A stretch of 64,000 nucleotides of DNA from JBBIJO01 sp037445895. GTDB taxonomy: Bacteria; Bacteroidota; Ignavibacteria; Kapaibacteriales; UBA2268. This document shows positions 18,241 to 28,445 of the stretch, in pieces (position 1 is the stretch's first letter; every line of letters starts with the position of its first letter). Made by a program: the position numbers and the translations under genes. The stretch spans positions 1 to 64,000 of the forward strand of contig JBBIJO010000002.1 of assembly GCA_037445895.1 (NCBI GenBank), in the 5' to 3' direction. The notes under the pieces were generated by a model. The model did no database searches, was not told the origin of the DNA, and saw only the letters and a list, made by a program, of their open reading frames with translations.

Positions 18241-21200
18241 TTATTTAATTAACTGATAAATTTGAATTTCCCCATTGTAATTCAATCGAACAAAATAAAC
18301 ACTCGAAGGTAATGTTTCGGGCAGTTCAATTTCATATTCGTTCGACGCATTTTCTATATTTTCAAACAGGTCCGAAAATACCATTTGCCCAAGAACATTA
18401 AAAATATCTATCCTATAAGTTCCTTTGCCCCCCATAACAAGTTTGAGTATAACTTGTTCACTTCCTATATTATTAATAATTAATTTCGAAGGAACCCCAG
18501 GTTTAATTAAACGAGAACCACCTTCGGTGCATACCGTTGTCCGAATTTTCCCCGAAAATGCATCTTGTGTTTTTGTAACCCAACCATTGCTGCAACACCA
18601 ATACCATTGAACATCGTTCCAGAAAACAGGCGTCTCTTCGACATCGCCCAACAAAGGAATACCAACAAACTGAGTAAGTATTTCTTCGCCTTCGGAGTTG
18701 ATGTAAGAAGAATCCATTTGAAACGTAATTGTTCTAAATTCATTATTGATAACATCGGCGATAATTTCTCCATCGGTGATACCAGTAATATGGAAAAGAT
18801 GCCAATTGTATGTAAAAGTAGCAACCAACGGGCCAACTTCTACTGGTAGAACAAGGCTATCGTGAACCGGCGACTTCAATTTTATGTAAACCGGATAGAA
18901 TGTTCGCGACTCTTTCGGATTCATCGTAACTTCGGGCAAACGAAGTGTAAAATCGTAAGGAACAATCCCAACACCAGATACATAAAGATAAACAGTATCG
19001 AAGCAATCCTCGTATTGGATAACAACTCCAAGAGTATCGTAAATCCAGCCAGTCCTTTGTGGAGTAAAAATAATCAGGGCGTTCAAGGAAAAATCTGGTA
19101 ATGTCACATCGCCAATTTTTAAACTATCTAAGGAAAAATTTGGAGGATTTCGCCAAGGTAAAATATTGAAAATTCTTCCGGTTTTTTTGCCCCTATTAAT
19201 AAGAGAAGTGAGTGTATCTCTCAACATTCCAATGCCTGCTGCTCCTACATAAACATTGGAAGTTTCAAATTCTATAAACCGTTGCCTATAAGCAATAATA
19301 GGGATTTCAACAGATTTTGTTGTTTTATTGATAAATGCAAATAGTTGTAAAGTTGCATTATATTGTCGGACTCCGTTATTTCCAATAAACGCAATGCGAA
19401 GTTTCACAGTTGAATCAACTTGAACGGGAAGTATCGAAAGAAACCGGAAAAACACCCCATCGTTCCCACCAATTTTTGCCGAATCAATACGAAATGGAAT
19501 TGTTCCAAGGTTTTTAATCTCAAATTCAAGTGTATCATTTTCACATATCGAGCTTACGCCAAAATCGAGCGAGTCGGGATAGTAAAAGCTCCCACCAACT
19601 CCAATCCCCCGAACAATTACAAATTGTGTATCCGGGCAAGGTATATAGTAAATAATTCTTAATGTATCGTAAATCAAGCCCTCTTTGGATGGTGAGAACG
19701 TTACAACAATGTTGTCTTCGATTGAAGGAACAAGAACAAGGACCTTTGGATTAGGAATGAAATCGCCCGTCGTCCCCCAAATATCCGACGTTCGCTGTTC
19801 AATCGTTCCTCTATTCATTAATTTTAAATCCTTTTGTAATTTGTCGCCAATCTGAACAACACCAAAGTCGAGAGTATCGGGGGTAGTATAGACTTGTAAA
19901 TTTTCCTGAATTGCAGAAAGTTCTATCTCCATAACCGGTGTATTTATATCGTTGCTTTCAATAACTAATTTTGCAGTTTTCAATCCGGGGGTTGCCCCGC
20001 GGCGACCTTCAAATTTAACAACACAGCTATCGATGCCATTCGCAGGAATACGCGAAGAAAGTGAATTGGAAAGAGAAAAGTGTTGGGGAACGTTGACATC
20101 CAAAACATAAACCCGATTTATTAATAAATCCGTTGTTCCCCCGTTCCGAATATAAATAATTGTATCCTTCGACTTACAGTATGGGAAAATCCCCATAAAA
20201 ACCGAATCGACATTTGCAAGAATTCGAGCATACGTCCCAATTCCATAAAGCTGAAACCATAAATCATTATCACATACCGAAGGAAGCGAATTATCCCCAG
20301 AAATATTAGTATCGAACTTATAAACACTATCTTTTTGAGGTTTGAATGCATAATATAATTTTAAAGTATCGCCTTTTTGTAAGTAAACAGGCAAATCAGG
20401 TTCACTTTTTATGAACGTAAATTCGGGTGAACTTTGAGGGGGTTGGTCAATGTAGGCAATTCCTTCTCCTCGATTAACGACAATTACAACCGAAGTATCG
20501 CTTTCCCCCACTGGAACAAAGCCAAAGTTTGTTCCGCCAAGAACAACCAAATCCGTCGAAACACCTTTGCCAACTACTACAAGCGAGTCATTATAACCGC
20601 ATAAGTCGAAACTATAATAAACCTTCGAAGTATAATCACCTTCTTGTATTGGAGCAAATTCAACATAGTTCAATGTGGTATCGTTGATTTCTAATATCAT
20701 CCGATTTGATAGTAAAAAATCAAAACTATTGGTATCGACTATATTTATGTTTTCAATGTTAATAGGGTAATTACTTAGGTTGTGGAGAACGAAATATTTA
20801 CCTGCCTTTTTCCCAATACACACTTCACCAATAAACAAGGTATCTATAGTTACCGGTCCTTCTTCGAAATTCACCCCAACGATAACATTAAAATATTTTA
20901 TATAGACTGTCTTTGCAAGAATTGGGCACTCTTTTGGAAAAACAATAATTGAATCAATATTTTCACCGCCTTTTGTTCCAAGATTTTTCAAATAAATTCT
21001 CAAAGTATCTAATTGGTCCTTGGTTAAAAATGAAAGCGAGTTGAATAAATCAAATTTGGAACTAGGATATAAATACCCAAACTCAATGCCAAAATTACTT
21101 CTATTTAAAATTCGAATCGAAGTATCGGTAACAAGATTTAAGCAATACACACCTAAGTTTATGGTATCGACTGCAACAAAATCAGTGGTAGAAATTAAAT

Positions 21201-23316
21201 CGAAGAGATATTTTTCGATATTAATTCTAATAGCAATTTCCCACGGTTTGTAATCCGAATATTGGTCATTATGTGGAACCAGCAGTGTATCAATTATAGG
21301 ATTTTGCAAACCTGCTCTTATTGTTAGCTTAAACTTAACCCATAGAGTATCGTCAGGGAGCAAATTCCGACTATTCTTCGGTTCAACTATTTCGAAACCT
21401 ATGTTATTTTTAAATTGTGAGTTCACAAAATCAAGGAAAAGCGGAGCATTACCAACATTAATTATTGGCACTGAATCTACTATTTCAACTCCGGGGCACT
21501 CCTTTGCATTTAATTCAACGTAACGCTTCCCAGCAATTGTTGGGTATTTTGAAATACGCAAAATATTAGTTGAGGATTGGGAATAAACAAATCGTGGGAC
21601 ATAAGAAAATGTATCGACCAAAGAAGTCCCAACATCTTCGATTGCACAGAGGAAAAATATTGTATCCCTTTCTTTCAAAAAAATTTCATATTGCCAAGAA
21701 GTTGTCCCTTTTAAACCACTCAACACCCTGTATAAATACCAATCTGAACTTTCTGGTTTGATGAAAAGTAGAATTGAATCTGTTTGCGAACTCTTGCTAC
21801 CTGTAAGTGTGAATTTTTTCGCAACATAACTCGAAGTATCGGTAGTTATACCACGATAAGGTTGAGGACTACTCGGCGAAACTGTAACGTTGCTAATATT
21901 AGGAGCATCAATCCTAACATATCCGGAACCTCCTCCATTTCCTCCACGGACAGACAGGTTCAAATTCGAGGCATTGAGTTTAGCAAATACGCCGATAGAA
22001 CCTCCGGAACCCCCACCGCCAGCACCATTGCCACTAGAGCCACCGTTGTGACCATCGGCAGTAATCGAAAAATTCTCAACTTTTTTTGCAAAAATACGTA
22101 TAGCACCTCCGCCACCACCACCCGAACCCGCACACACGTTTAACCCACTGGGATTTCCACTTGCCCCTCCACTTCCACCAGCAATAGGAACAACCATTCT
22201 GTTTCCATGAACCTTGCCTCCGTTCAAGTAGTTCGAAGGTTGACTTTCCCCAGAAGTCGCAAATCCACCGCCACCACCCATTGTGTTATTTATCGACCCA
22301 GTTCCTCCTCCGTATCCACCGGGATGGTTCCAGTTACTTTGGTCACCAGAACCAATGCCAGACTTACCAAAAGGATGCCCAGTTCCCCCGCCGGAAGCTT
22401 CGTATCCAAAAGGAATATCAGGAGGAGGAACACCATTCAAACTTTTTCCTGAATCTCCAGTTCCAGACGAAAGGCTTTTATAAGTTCCACCTCCAAAAAG
22501 ATTATTCGTCCCCCCACGTCCTCCGCTTACAAATCCACGACCGCCTTCCTCTCCGGGATTACCCGAAAGGTAATCGCAGAATCTACCCCCTCCTCCACCA
22601 CCGCCAGGCCCTGCATTTTGAATGAGCCCTTCGCCTGCGTTAACATTTATGTTGGTTGAACTCCCAGAACCAACAACATTATTAATACATAAAATAATAA
22701 AAGGTAAATAAGTCCTATTAGGAAATGGAAACGAAATAGTATTATCTAAAAATGCTTTATATTCAACATTTGCGAGAGGCAGACTATCAACAATCATTGC
22801 ACCGCTTGGAGAGCGAACCCCAAGAGGAGATGCTCCAAATATTCGATTGCTTTGCAATGCCGAACCAAAAGAAAAAGGCTTAACTATGTAGAAAGTATCA
22901 ACGTTCGAGAAAGAACCTCCATTTTGAACTCTAAAAGGTATCCTAAATTTGCTATCGAGATTTCTCCAATCGCTCGTATTAGGAGTTTCAATGTTAGGCT
23001 TAACAAAAAAGTATGTCGAAATAAGCCTTCCTTGCCAACTTACAGCAATAGGACCAACAATTACTTTATCTGTATCGCCGGGTCTATCGAACACAATCCT
23101 TACATTTCCCCAATTGTTAAAATAAATTGTGTCGTTACCAAAATTACCAAAAGCATTATGGGACGAAACAATCTCGACATAAACTGAAAAGCCGGGAGTA
23201 CCAATGTCGGGAATAATATACGAAATACTTGGATTTTGAGCAAAAGAAAAATTAATAAATAAAAGCACAACAAAACAAAATAAAATACAGTTAAGCCCTT
23301 TCTTTATTATTTTCAT
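18241..23316 (-). CDS. Giant T9SS surface protein with glycine-rich region and choice-of-anchor D/ASH repeats
   Basis: 1691 aa from the ATG at 23316; a 26-codon upstream extension lacks a signal peptide at its start. Signal peptide ends NFSFAQ. About 200 residues of Gly-rich sequence with runs of five or six Gly (between roughly residues 230 and 480) follow an N-terminal beta domain. The centre has repeated ASH/choice-of-anchor D modules, seen as LDFGVVQIGDKLQKD, FGFVPVGESDTS and LDFGVSSICENDT. A C-terminal T9SS sorting domain has YRIDIFNVLGQMVF. Probably a cell-surface structural or adhesive protein, paired with the OmpA gene downstream. No enzymatic motif seen. Confidence 0.8.
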   Translation of the reverse strand: MKIIKKGLNCILFCFVVLLFINFSFAQNPSISYIIPDIGTPGFSVYVEIVSSHNAFGNFGNDTIYFNNWGNVRIVFDRPGDTDKVIVGPIAVSWQGRLISTYFFVKPNIETPNTSDWRNLDSKFRIPFRVQNGGSFSNVDTFYIVKPFSFGSALQSNRIFGASPLGVRSPSGAMIVDSLPLANVEYKAFLDNTISFPFPNRTYLPFIILCINNVVGSGSSTNINVNAGEGLIQNAGPGGGGGGGRFCDYLSGNPGEEGGRGFVSGGRGGTNNLFGGGTYKSLSSGTGDSGKSLNGVPPPDIPFGYEASGGGTGHPFGKSGIGSGDQSNWNHPGGYGGGTGSINNTMGGGGGFATSGESQPSNYLNGGKVHGNRMVVPIAGGSGGASGNPSGLNVCAGSGGGGGGAIRIFAKKVENFSITADGHNGGSSGNGAGGGGSGGSIGVFAKLNASNLNLSVRGGNGGGSGYVRIDAPNISNVTVSPSSPQPYRGITTDTSSYVAKKFTLTGSKSSQTDSILLFIKPESSDWYLYRVLSGLKGTTSWQYEIFLKERDTIFFLCAIEDVGTSLVDTFSYVPRFVYSQSSTNILRISKYPTIAGKRYVELNAKECPGVEIVDSVPIINVGNAPLFLDFVNSQFKNNIGFEIVEPKNSRNLLPDDTLWVKFKLTIRAGLQNPIIDTLLVPHNDQYSDYKPWEIAIRINIEKYLFDLISTTDFVAVDTINLGVYCLNLVTDTSIRILNRSNFGIEFGYLYPSSKFDLFNSLSFLTKDQLDTLRIYLKNLGTKGGENIDSIIVFPKECPILAKTVYIKYFNVIVGVNFEEGPVTIDTLFIGEVCIGKKAGKYFVLHNLSNYPINIENINIVDTNSFDFLLSNRMILEINDTTLNYVEFAPIQEGDYTSKVYYSFDLCGYNDSLVVVGKGVSTDLVVLGGTNFGFVPVGESDTSVVIVVNRGEGIAYIDQPPQSSPEFTFIKSEPDLPVYLQKGDTLKLYYAFKPQKDSVYKFDTNISGDNSLPSVCDNDLWFQLYGIGTYARILANVDSVFMGIFPYCKSKDTIIYIRNGGTTDLLINRVYVLDVNVPQHFSLSNSLSSRIPANGIDSCVVKFEGRRGATPGLKTAKLVIESNDINTPVMEIELSAIQENLQVYTTPDTLDFGVVQIGDKLQKDLKLMNRGTIEQRTSDIWGTTGDFIPNPKVLVLVPSIEDNIVVTFSPSKEGLIYDTLRIIYYIPCPDTQFVIVRGIGVGGSFYYPDSLDFGVSSICENDTLEFEIKNLGTIPFRIDSAKIGGNDGVFFRFLSILPVQVDSTVKLRIAFIGNNGVRQYNATLQLFAFINKTTKSVEIPIIAYRQRFIEFETSNVYVGAAGIGMLRDTLTSLINRGKKTGRIFNILPWRNPPNFSLDSLKIGDVTLPDFSLNALIIFTPQRTGWIYDTLGVVIQYEDCFDTVYLYVSGVGIVPYDFTLRLPEVTMNPKESRTFYPVYIKLKSPVHDSLVLPVEVGPLVATFTYNWHLFHITGITDGEIIADVINNEFRTITFQMDSSYINSEGEEILTQFVGIPLLGDVEETPVFWNDVQWYWCCSNGWVTKTQDAFSGKIRTTVCTEGGSRLIKPGVPSKLIINNIGSEQVILKLVMGGKGTYRIDIFNVLGQMVFSDLFENIENASNEYEIELPETLPSSVYFVRLNYNGEIQIYQLIK

Positions 23317-23567
23317 AGTTAATCCTAATTTAGATAATAGAAAATTACAATAAAAAAAAATATTAAACAAATAGCTGCTGTATTGTTGCAACAAAAAGAT
23401 ACAAAAATAAAATAGTTTTTTCCCCTATTGCATTTTAATTTGGTTTACCCTAATTTAGGATTTGAAAGTTTTATTAATTGAATGAAAATGAAGTTATATT
23501 CTTACAAAGTTGATTTCGAGCTACCCAAACCAATTCTGGTTATTATTGTTACACATTTGGAGGTATT

Positions 23568-24650
23568 ATGAAACGCAGAGTTTATTTTTTCAACTTTTTC
23601 TCGGTTCTATCTATAGTTTTAATCGGCTTTTTCGCAGCATGCACTGGTCCGGAAGGACCTGCGGGTCCAGCAGGAAAAGATGGTACTGCTGGTACTGCTG
23701 TTTGTGGTGTTTGCCATGAATCGTCAACGTTCCTACTCGCTAAACAATTGCAATTCCATAATTCGCAGCACTATGAAGGCGAAGCTTTCGCAACTGCCAA
23801 TCGAACACAATGCGCCACTTGTCATACAAGCGAAGGCTTTCGTGAATCTTTGACAACGGGATTGGATACTGCTCTTGCGGTGTTTCCCAATCCAACGGGT
23901 CCAAACTGTAGGACTTGTCACTTCGTCCACAACAAATATGACACGTCTGACTTTGCTTTAACTTATACTGCTCCCGTAAAATTCCGATATGGAGGTCAAA
24001 CTGTTGACCTTGGTAAAGGAAATTTATGCACCAGATGCCATCAGGCTCGCCCTGTTAGTCCTATGCCCGTGGTGGGAGGCGATAGTGTAAATATCACCAA
24101 CTTCCGTTGGGGCCCGCACTACGGTGTTGTTGCGAATATTTATGCTGGGGTCGGGGGCTACGAAATTCCCGGACCTGAATCTTATCAAGTAAGTAATCCA
24201 CACAAGACGGCTATAAAAGACGGTTGTGTTACTTGCCATATGACTGCATCATACGGAACATTTGCTGGTGGACACACATTCCGAATGACTTACGAATCGG
24301 AAGGAGCAGAAGTCGAGCATGTTGTCTCGTGTGCAACTGCCGATTGCCATCCAGGTGCTACAAAGTTCGACATTGATGGAAAAGTTACAGAAATCAAAAA
24401 TCTCGTTGCCCAGTTGCGCCAAAAGTTAATCGATCGTGGCTTGCTTGATGTTTCGCGAAATACTGGACAACCCAATGGTGTCCTTAGTGAATATATTCTT
24501 TTGCCTGGTAATAAGGCAAAGAAATTTTCATCGCTCGAAGCAGGTGCAGTGCTAAACTACTTACTAGTTGCAAAAGCACGTGGCCATGGAATACACAACT
24601 ATAAATATGCCAAAGCACTACTAACTAATACATTAAACGCATTGCAATAA
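23568..24650 (+). CDS. Lipid-anchored hexahaem cytochrome c with collagen-like stalk
   Basis: 360 aa behind TTGGAGG. A lipoprotein signal peptide ends FFAAC. Six Gly-X-Y triplets (GPE GPA GPA GKD GTA GTA) follow directly, then the first haem site CGVCH. Other sites are CATCH, CRTCH, CTRCH, CVTCH and the atypical CATADCH (CX4CH), giving five standard plus one atypical site. This looks like an outer-membrane or periplasm-facing lipoprotein cytochrome, as in extracellular electron-transfer systems. First gene of a six-gene electron-transfer cluster; the next gene begins 14 bp later. Function inferred from architecture and context only. Confidence 0.82.
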   Translation: MKRRVYFFNFFSVLSIVLIGFFAACTGPEGPAGPAGKDGTAGTAVCGVCHESSTFLLAKQLQFHNSQHYEGEAFATANRTQCATCHTSEGFRESLTTGLDTALAVFPNPTGPNCRTCHFVHNKYDTSDFALTYTAPVKFRYGGQTVDLGKGNLCTRCHQARPVSPMPVVGGDSVNITNFRWGPHYGVVANIYAGVGGYEIPGPESYQVSNPHKTAIKDGCVTCHMTASYGTFAGGHTFRMTYESEGAEVEHVVSCATADCHPGATKFDIDGKVTEIKNLVAQLRQKLIDRGLLDVSRNTGQPNGVLSEYILLPGNKAKKFSSLEAGAVLNYLLVAKARGHGIHNYKYAKALLTNTLNALQ

Positions 24651-24664
24651 GAAGTAGAATAAAT

Positions 24665-25846
24665 ATGCAACGGATAATAATTACAGTTTTTGTAGTAACA
24701 ATGCTTGGGGTTGGGGCTTTTTCCCGACCCCAGTATTCAATTTTGCAAACTTATGGCGCAAAATGTTCGTCGTGCCACATAAACGTTCAAGGTGGCGGTG
24801 CTCGCACCGTTGGTGGATGGTTAGCTCGCAAGGATATTAGCTTAATTAATCCTTCGTGGATCGGGCTTAAAGCATTTTTTGAAAATCTTACTGCACGAAA
24901 TTCTTATTTCGACGATAAAGTTATTTTTGGCTTCGATGCCCGAGTTCAATCTGCCCGCTGGGGTGGTGGTGTTGGCTCGTATCGCGACTATATGTTTATG
25001 CAGGCTTCGCCATATTTAGTAGTTACGCCCTTCGAATGGCTATGGGCAGAAGGATTTTACAACATCGCATATAACCTTGAAAAATCCAGACGATACCCTG
25101 GGCAACAACCTTATGCTTTCAGCCTAAACGTAAAACCGTTCGAGTCTTTACCATCTTTGCGTGTAGGATTCTTCCAGCCCCCAATTGGACAAAAGTGGGA
25201 CGACCACACAATGTTTGTTCGAACTGCTATTGCCCAATTCGGGCGCCATTTGATTGTCCCAACAGATTACGCAGAATGGGGTGCTCAAATAGATTATGAA
25301 AATATTCCTTGGTTGAGCCTTAGCGCGGGTGCATTTAGCGGGAATAATCTAACTGTTCTAACCGCAAGAGATAAGAGTGGAAAAACAATACGGCTTGTCG
25401 ATTCAAATTCTATCGGATTTGCTGCACGCGGTATGCTAAGTCCCGAAGTCATTCAGGGGGTAAACTCATACGTTGGCGGTTCGCTCTACTTAAATGGAGA
25501 TTACTACATATCGAGCGTATTTCTTGGGGTAGGACTACCCGACCGTGTCTCGCTTATTGGGGAATATGTTCGAACGGAGAAAAAAGATTCTCGTTTAACT
25601 CTTTCTTTTTTGCTCGATTTAACTTATCAAATTACCGAAGCAGTTTTACCTTTCGTTCGTGCGGAAAGGTCAATTCTAAAAGATAAAGACCAGAATAATC
25701 CAATATATGCTACACAACTTGTTTTCGGTTCCCATATTGTGCTTCTTCCATCGCTGGATTTCTTGATAGAATATCGAATTTTGGACCGAGAACATTTCGA
25801 AAGTTATAGTTCCCAATGGGCTTTTCAATTACATTTTTACTATTAA
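24665..25846 (+). CDS. Outer-membrane beta-barrel protein with an N-terminal haem c motif
   Basis: 393 aa. Signal peptide (VFVVTMLGVGAFS), then one haem-binding CSSCH at residues ~34-38 in YGAKCSSCHINVQGGG, followed by ~340 residues of amphipathic strands with aromatic ends and a final aromatic strand ending QLHFYY, which suits a barrel inserted by BAM. It is not an MtrB homologue that I recognise. A barrel next to lipid-anchored multihaem cytochrome suggests a porin-cytochrome conduit. An outer-membrane protein with a redox-sensing or plug haem is the alternative. Confidence 0.7.
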   Translation: MQRIIITVFVVTMLGVGAFSRPQYSILQTYGAKCSSCHINVQGGGARTVGGWLARKDISLINPSWIGLKAFFENLTARNSYFDDKVIFGFDARVQSARWGGGVGSYRDYMFMQASPYLVVTPFEWLWAEGFYNIAYNLEKSRRYPGQQPYAFSLNVKPFESLPSLRVGFFQPPIGQKWDDHTMFVRTAIAQFGRHLIVPTDYAEWGAQIDYENIPWLSLSAGAFSGNNLTVLTARDKSGKTIRLVDSNSIGFAARGMLSPEVIQGVNSYVGGSLYLNGDYYISSVFLGVGLPDRVSLIGEYVRTEKKDSRLTLSFLLDLTYQITEAVLPFVRAERSILKDKDQNNPIYATQLVFGSHIVLLPSLDFLIEYRILDREHFESYSSQWAFQLHFYY

Positions 25847-25864
25847 TTGCTAATCAAATAATTT

Positions 25865-26368
25865 ATGAATACGAAAATATACAACAAAAATAGACGAGAG
25901 TTTCTGAAAACAACCGGTTCAGTAGTTATAAGTGGGCTGACATTTACCGTGCTTTCACCATTGCTTTCTTCTTGTGAAAAAGATGAAAAATTTCCGACTG
26001 CTCCCGCGGGGAGCCAAGTTGCAATCGACTTAAAGAACTACCCAGATTTACAATCATTTCCATCCATTGTTAAAATTAAAGTAATGCAGCCTATTACAAC
26101 CGTGTTAATTATTCGAAGGCTTTCGGAAACAGAGTTTTTTGTGTTTACAGCAACCTGTCCACATCAAGGAGCAGAACTAAACACACCAACAGATTCAAGT
26201 GGAAATATCCATTGCCCACAGCATAATGTTGATTTTTGGTCCAAGAATGCTCCTCCCGAACCGGGCAGTGTCGTAGCAAATCCTTTGGGTGTTAAAGTTG
26301 GCTCGCTTCGAACATACAATTACGAATTCAACTCGACAACCAATATATTGACGGTTAAGTTGTCTTAA
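25865..26368 (+). CDS. Rieske [2Fe-2S] protein, membrane-anchored
   Basis: 167 aa. The N-terminus has NRREFLKTTGSVVISG, resembling a Tat signal, and LLSSC offers a possible lipobox. The cluster ligands are in CPHQG and CPQHNVDF, the Rieske C-X-H ... C-X2-H pattern. It probably moves electrons in the periplasm between quinol-linked and c-type components. It sits between the haem-tagged barrel and a monohaem cytochrome. There is no cytochrome b6/bc1 partner with it, so it is not an ordinary bc1 Rieske subunit; the cytochrome b domain of 28446-30635 could be its partner. Confidence 0.82.
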   Translation: MNTKIYNKNRREFLKTTGSVVISGLTFTVLSPLLSSCEKDEKFPTAPAGSQVAIDLKNYPDLQSFPSIVKIKVMQPITTVLIIRRLSETEFFVFTATCPHQGAELNTPTDSSGNIHCPQHNVDFWSKNAPPEPGSVVANPLGVKVGSLRTYNYEFNSTTNILTVKLS

Positions 26369-26407
26369 CATTTGTAGATTATTATTATTGACATTTGGAG
26401 GCATAAT

Positions 26408-26800
26408 ATGAAAGTTCAAAAAATTTTTGCTGTGTTAATTTGTTCAGTATTTGTTGCAAGTTTTATACTTAATGCACAAGAATCGACTAAAGACAAGGAC
26501 GGAAAGACCGTCTTCCTCGAAGCAAAATGTAATACTTGCCATTCTATATCTTCGTTCGAAATCGAAGCAAAGAACAAATCTGCAAATAATAAAGCACCCG
26601 ACCTTTCGAAAGTTGAAATTAAGTATGAAAAAGACTTTTTGAAAAAATACCTACACAAAGAAGAATCTATCAACGATAAAAAACACCCCGTTGTATTCAA
26701 AGGAACAGATGACGAACTAGGAATTTTGCTCGATTTTATTCTATCGTTAAAAGCTCAAGAAAAGCCGCAACAACCCCAACAAGGTAACGAGCAAAAATAA
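26408..26800 (+). CDS. Small periplasmic monohaem cytochrome c
   Basis: 130 aa behind TTTGGAGG. Signal peptide ends ILNAQE; one haem site CNTCH near residue 42; a C-terminal fold resembling class I cytochrome c with a VVFKGTDDELGILLDFILSLK helix and a Gln/Pro-rich tail. No downstream axial Met is obvious (KKHPVVF may supply another ligand). Likely a soluble electron shuttle in this cluster. Confidence 0.8.
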   Translation: MKVQKIFAVLICSVFVASFILNAQESTKDKDGKTVFLEAKCNTCHSISSFEIEAKNKSANNKAPDLSKVEIKYEKDFLKKYLHKEESINDKKHPVVFKGTDDELGILLDFILSLKAQEKPQQPQQGNEQK

Positions 26801-26813
26801 TAATTTTCGATAC

Positions 26814-26853
26814 AAGGGAACCCCAAAAGTTTCGAGCTTTGAAAGGTTCCCTT
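26814..26853 (+). terminator. Intergenic hairpin between the monohaem and 13-haem cytochrome genes
   Basis: Nine-bp perfect stem AAGGGAACC / GGTTCCCTT around a 22-nt loop. No T-run follows, so it may be an attenuator or mRNA-processing element that lets expression of the genes on either side differ, rather than a full terminator. Confidence 0.4.
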
Positions 26854-26883
26854 AAATTATAAAATTGAATCAAGACAATAATA

Positions 26884-28404
26884 ATGAAATGGTTAAAATA
26901 CATAGTATGGTTAGCTACATTAAGCATAGTTATTACATTTGCTACATTAGTTTTTGCTCAACAAAAGAAAGTTGCCGATAACGAAGTTTGCCTTTCTTGC
27001 CACGATGATCCATCAATTACAATGGATAAGTATGGAAAAACAATTTCCATCGAGGTAAAGAAATTCATTTTTTCGAAATCTGCCCACTCTTCATTAAAAT
27101 GTGAAAAATGCCACGTTGGCTTCAACCCTGACGAAATTCCGCATAAAGAAAATATCCCACCCGTTAATTGTTTAAGTTGCCACCACAATGCTCCAAAGTT
27201 GCATCCGTTCCACCCTCAAATGGCTGTTAAAGCCAATGGTATTGCTGGCGATAACGACGTAAATTGTAAGAAATGCCACGGTTACCACGATGTTCAATCG
27301 CCAAAAAACCCAGTTTCGAAAACCCATTTCTTAAATTCAACAGAATTTTGTGGAAATTGCCACAGAAACGAACGCAACCAACATATTAAATCCGAACATT
27401 TCGTTGTTCTGAACAAAAACAATCCGAACGCTCCAACGTGCATTTTCTGTCATCGCGAACAAATTACAAAAGGACATAATCTTGAAGTAGTAAAGCTTAA
27501 ATTGAACCAAGAAAAACTTTGTTTAAACTGCCACTTAAAACAACCAACGACACAATTTTCTAAATCATTGATTGATTACCATAAAAGTGTTCATGGCTCT
27601 GCTTTACAAAAAGGAAATAAATTTGCTGCTGTTTGCATTGATTGTCATGGCTCGCACAACCTTCAGAAAGCTAATTCGCCCGAGTCAAGGATTAACAGAT
27701 TTAAAGTTTCCGATGTTTGCGGAAAATGCCATCTTACCATCACTTTGGAATACCATTCGAGTATTCATGGTATCGAATTGAAAAAAGGGAATCCAGACGT
27801 TCCCGGTTGCACTTATTGTCACGGAGAGCATGCTATAAGTCCGATGGCAAAAGTCTCGGAAAGAATTATACAGGCAAATCGAATGAATTTTAATGTCATT
27901 GTATCGAACAAAATGGTATTTTGTATAAAGTGTCATACAAACGATACATTGATGTCGAAATATAAAATTAGCACTCTTTCGAAAGCCCACGATTGGCTAC
28001 CGAATCTTCAAAAGCACTGGGAAACTGTTCGCTGTGTCGATTGTCACTCGTCCTACGAACCGCCAAATCTTTCCCATAATATTCTTCCGCGGGACCAAAC
28101 TGTTAAACAATGCGAAGAGTGTCATTCGAAAAATTCTATTTTGATGACAAAACTTTACAAACACGAGAAGGCACAATCGCGCGAAAAATTTGGTTTTATC
28201 AATGGAACAATTTTAAGTGATGCTTATGTGATTGGAACAACGCGAAACATTTACTTGGACTTTATAAGTATTACATTGATTGGGATTATTATAATTGGTT
28301 TAATGCTTCACGGTTTACTACGGTGGTATTTCCGACCAAGCAAATATCCTATTCAACAAGTAAGCAACGATGATTCCGAAGATATAGACTACACTGCAAA
28401 GTAA
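26884..28404 (+). CDS. 13-haem cytochrome c anchored by a C-terminal transmembrane helix
   Basis: 506 aa. An N-terminal signal or anchor (VWLATLSIVITFATLVFAQ) is followed by thirteen CX2CH sites in ~420 residues, from CLSCH to CEECH, several followed by His-rich spacers (CKKCHGYHD, CIDCHGSHN, CTYCHGEH) that supply distal ligands. A C-terminal membrane helix (FISITLIGIIIIGLMLHGLL) ends in a basic cytoplasmic tail, so the haem array is held at the outer face of the inner membrane. It precedes the cytochrome b/c fusion by 41 bp and is probably its electron acceptor. Confidence 0.87.
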   Translation: MKWLKYIVWLATLSIVITFATLVFAQQKKVADNEVCLSCHDDPSITMDKYGKTISIEVKKFIFSKSAHSSLKCEKCHVGFNPDEIPHKENIPPVNCLSCHHNAPKLHPFHPQMAVKANGIAGDNDVNCKKCHGYHDVQSPKNPVSKTHFLNSTEFCGNCHRNERNQHIKSEHFVVLNKNNPNAPTCIFCHREQITKGHNLEVVKLKLNQEKLCLNCHLKQPTTQFSKSLIDYHKSVHGSALQKGNKFAAVCIDCHGSHNLQKANSPESRINRFKVSDVCGKCHLTITLEYHSSIHGIELKKGNPDVPGCTYCHGEHAISPMAKVSERIIQANRMNFNVIVSNKMVFCIKCHTNDTLMSKYKISTLSKAHDWLPNLQKHWETVRCVDCHSSYEPPNLSHNILPRDQTVKQCEECHSKNSILMTKLYKHEKAQSREKFGFINGTILSDAYVIGTTRNIYLDFISITLIGIIIIGLMLHGLLRWYFRPSKYPIQQVSNDDSEDIDYTAK

Positions 28405-28445
28405 AATAACTAAGGAACCCAAGAGAATTAATTTGAGTAAAAAAA

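Noticed and set aside
21784..22625. Long plus-strand open frames opposite the Gly-rich region
   Set aside because: They are antisense shadows produced by the codon bias of Gly-rich repeats on the minus strand and have low-complexity translations (rich in Thr, Arg and Pro).
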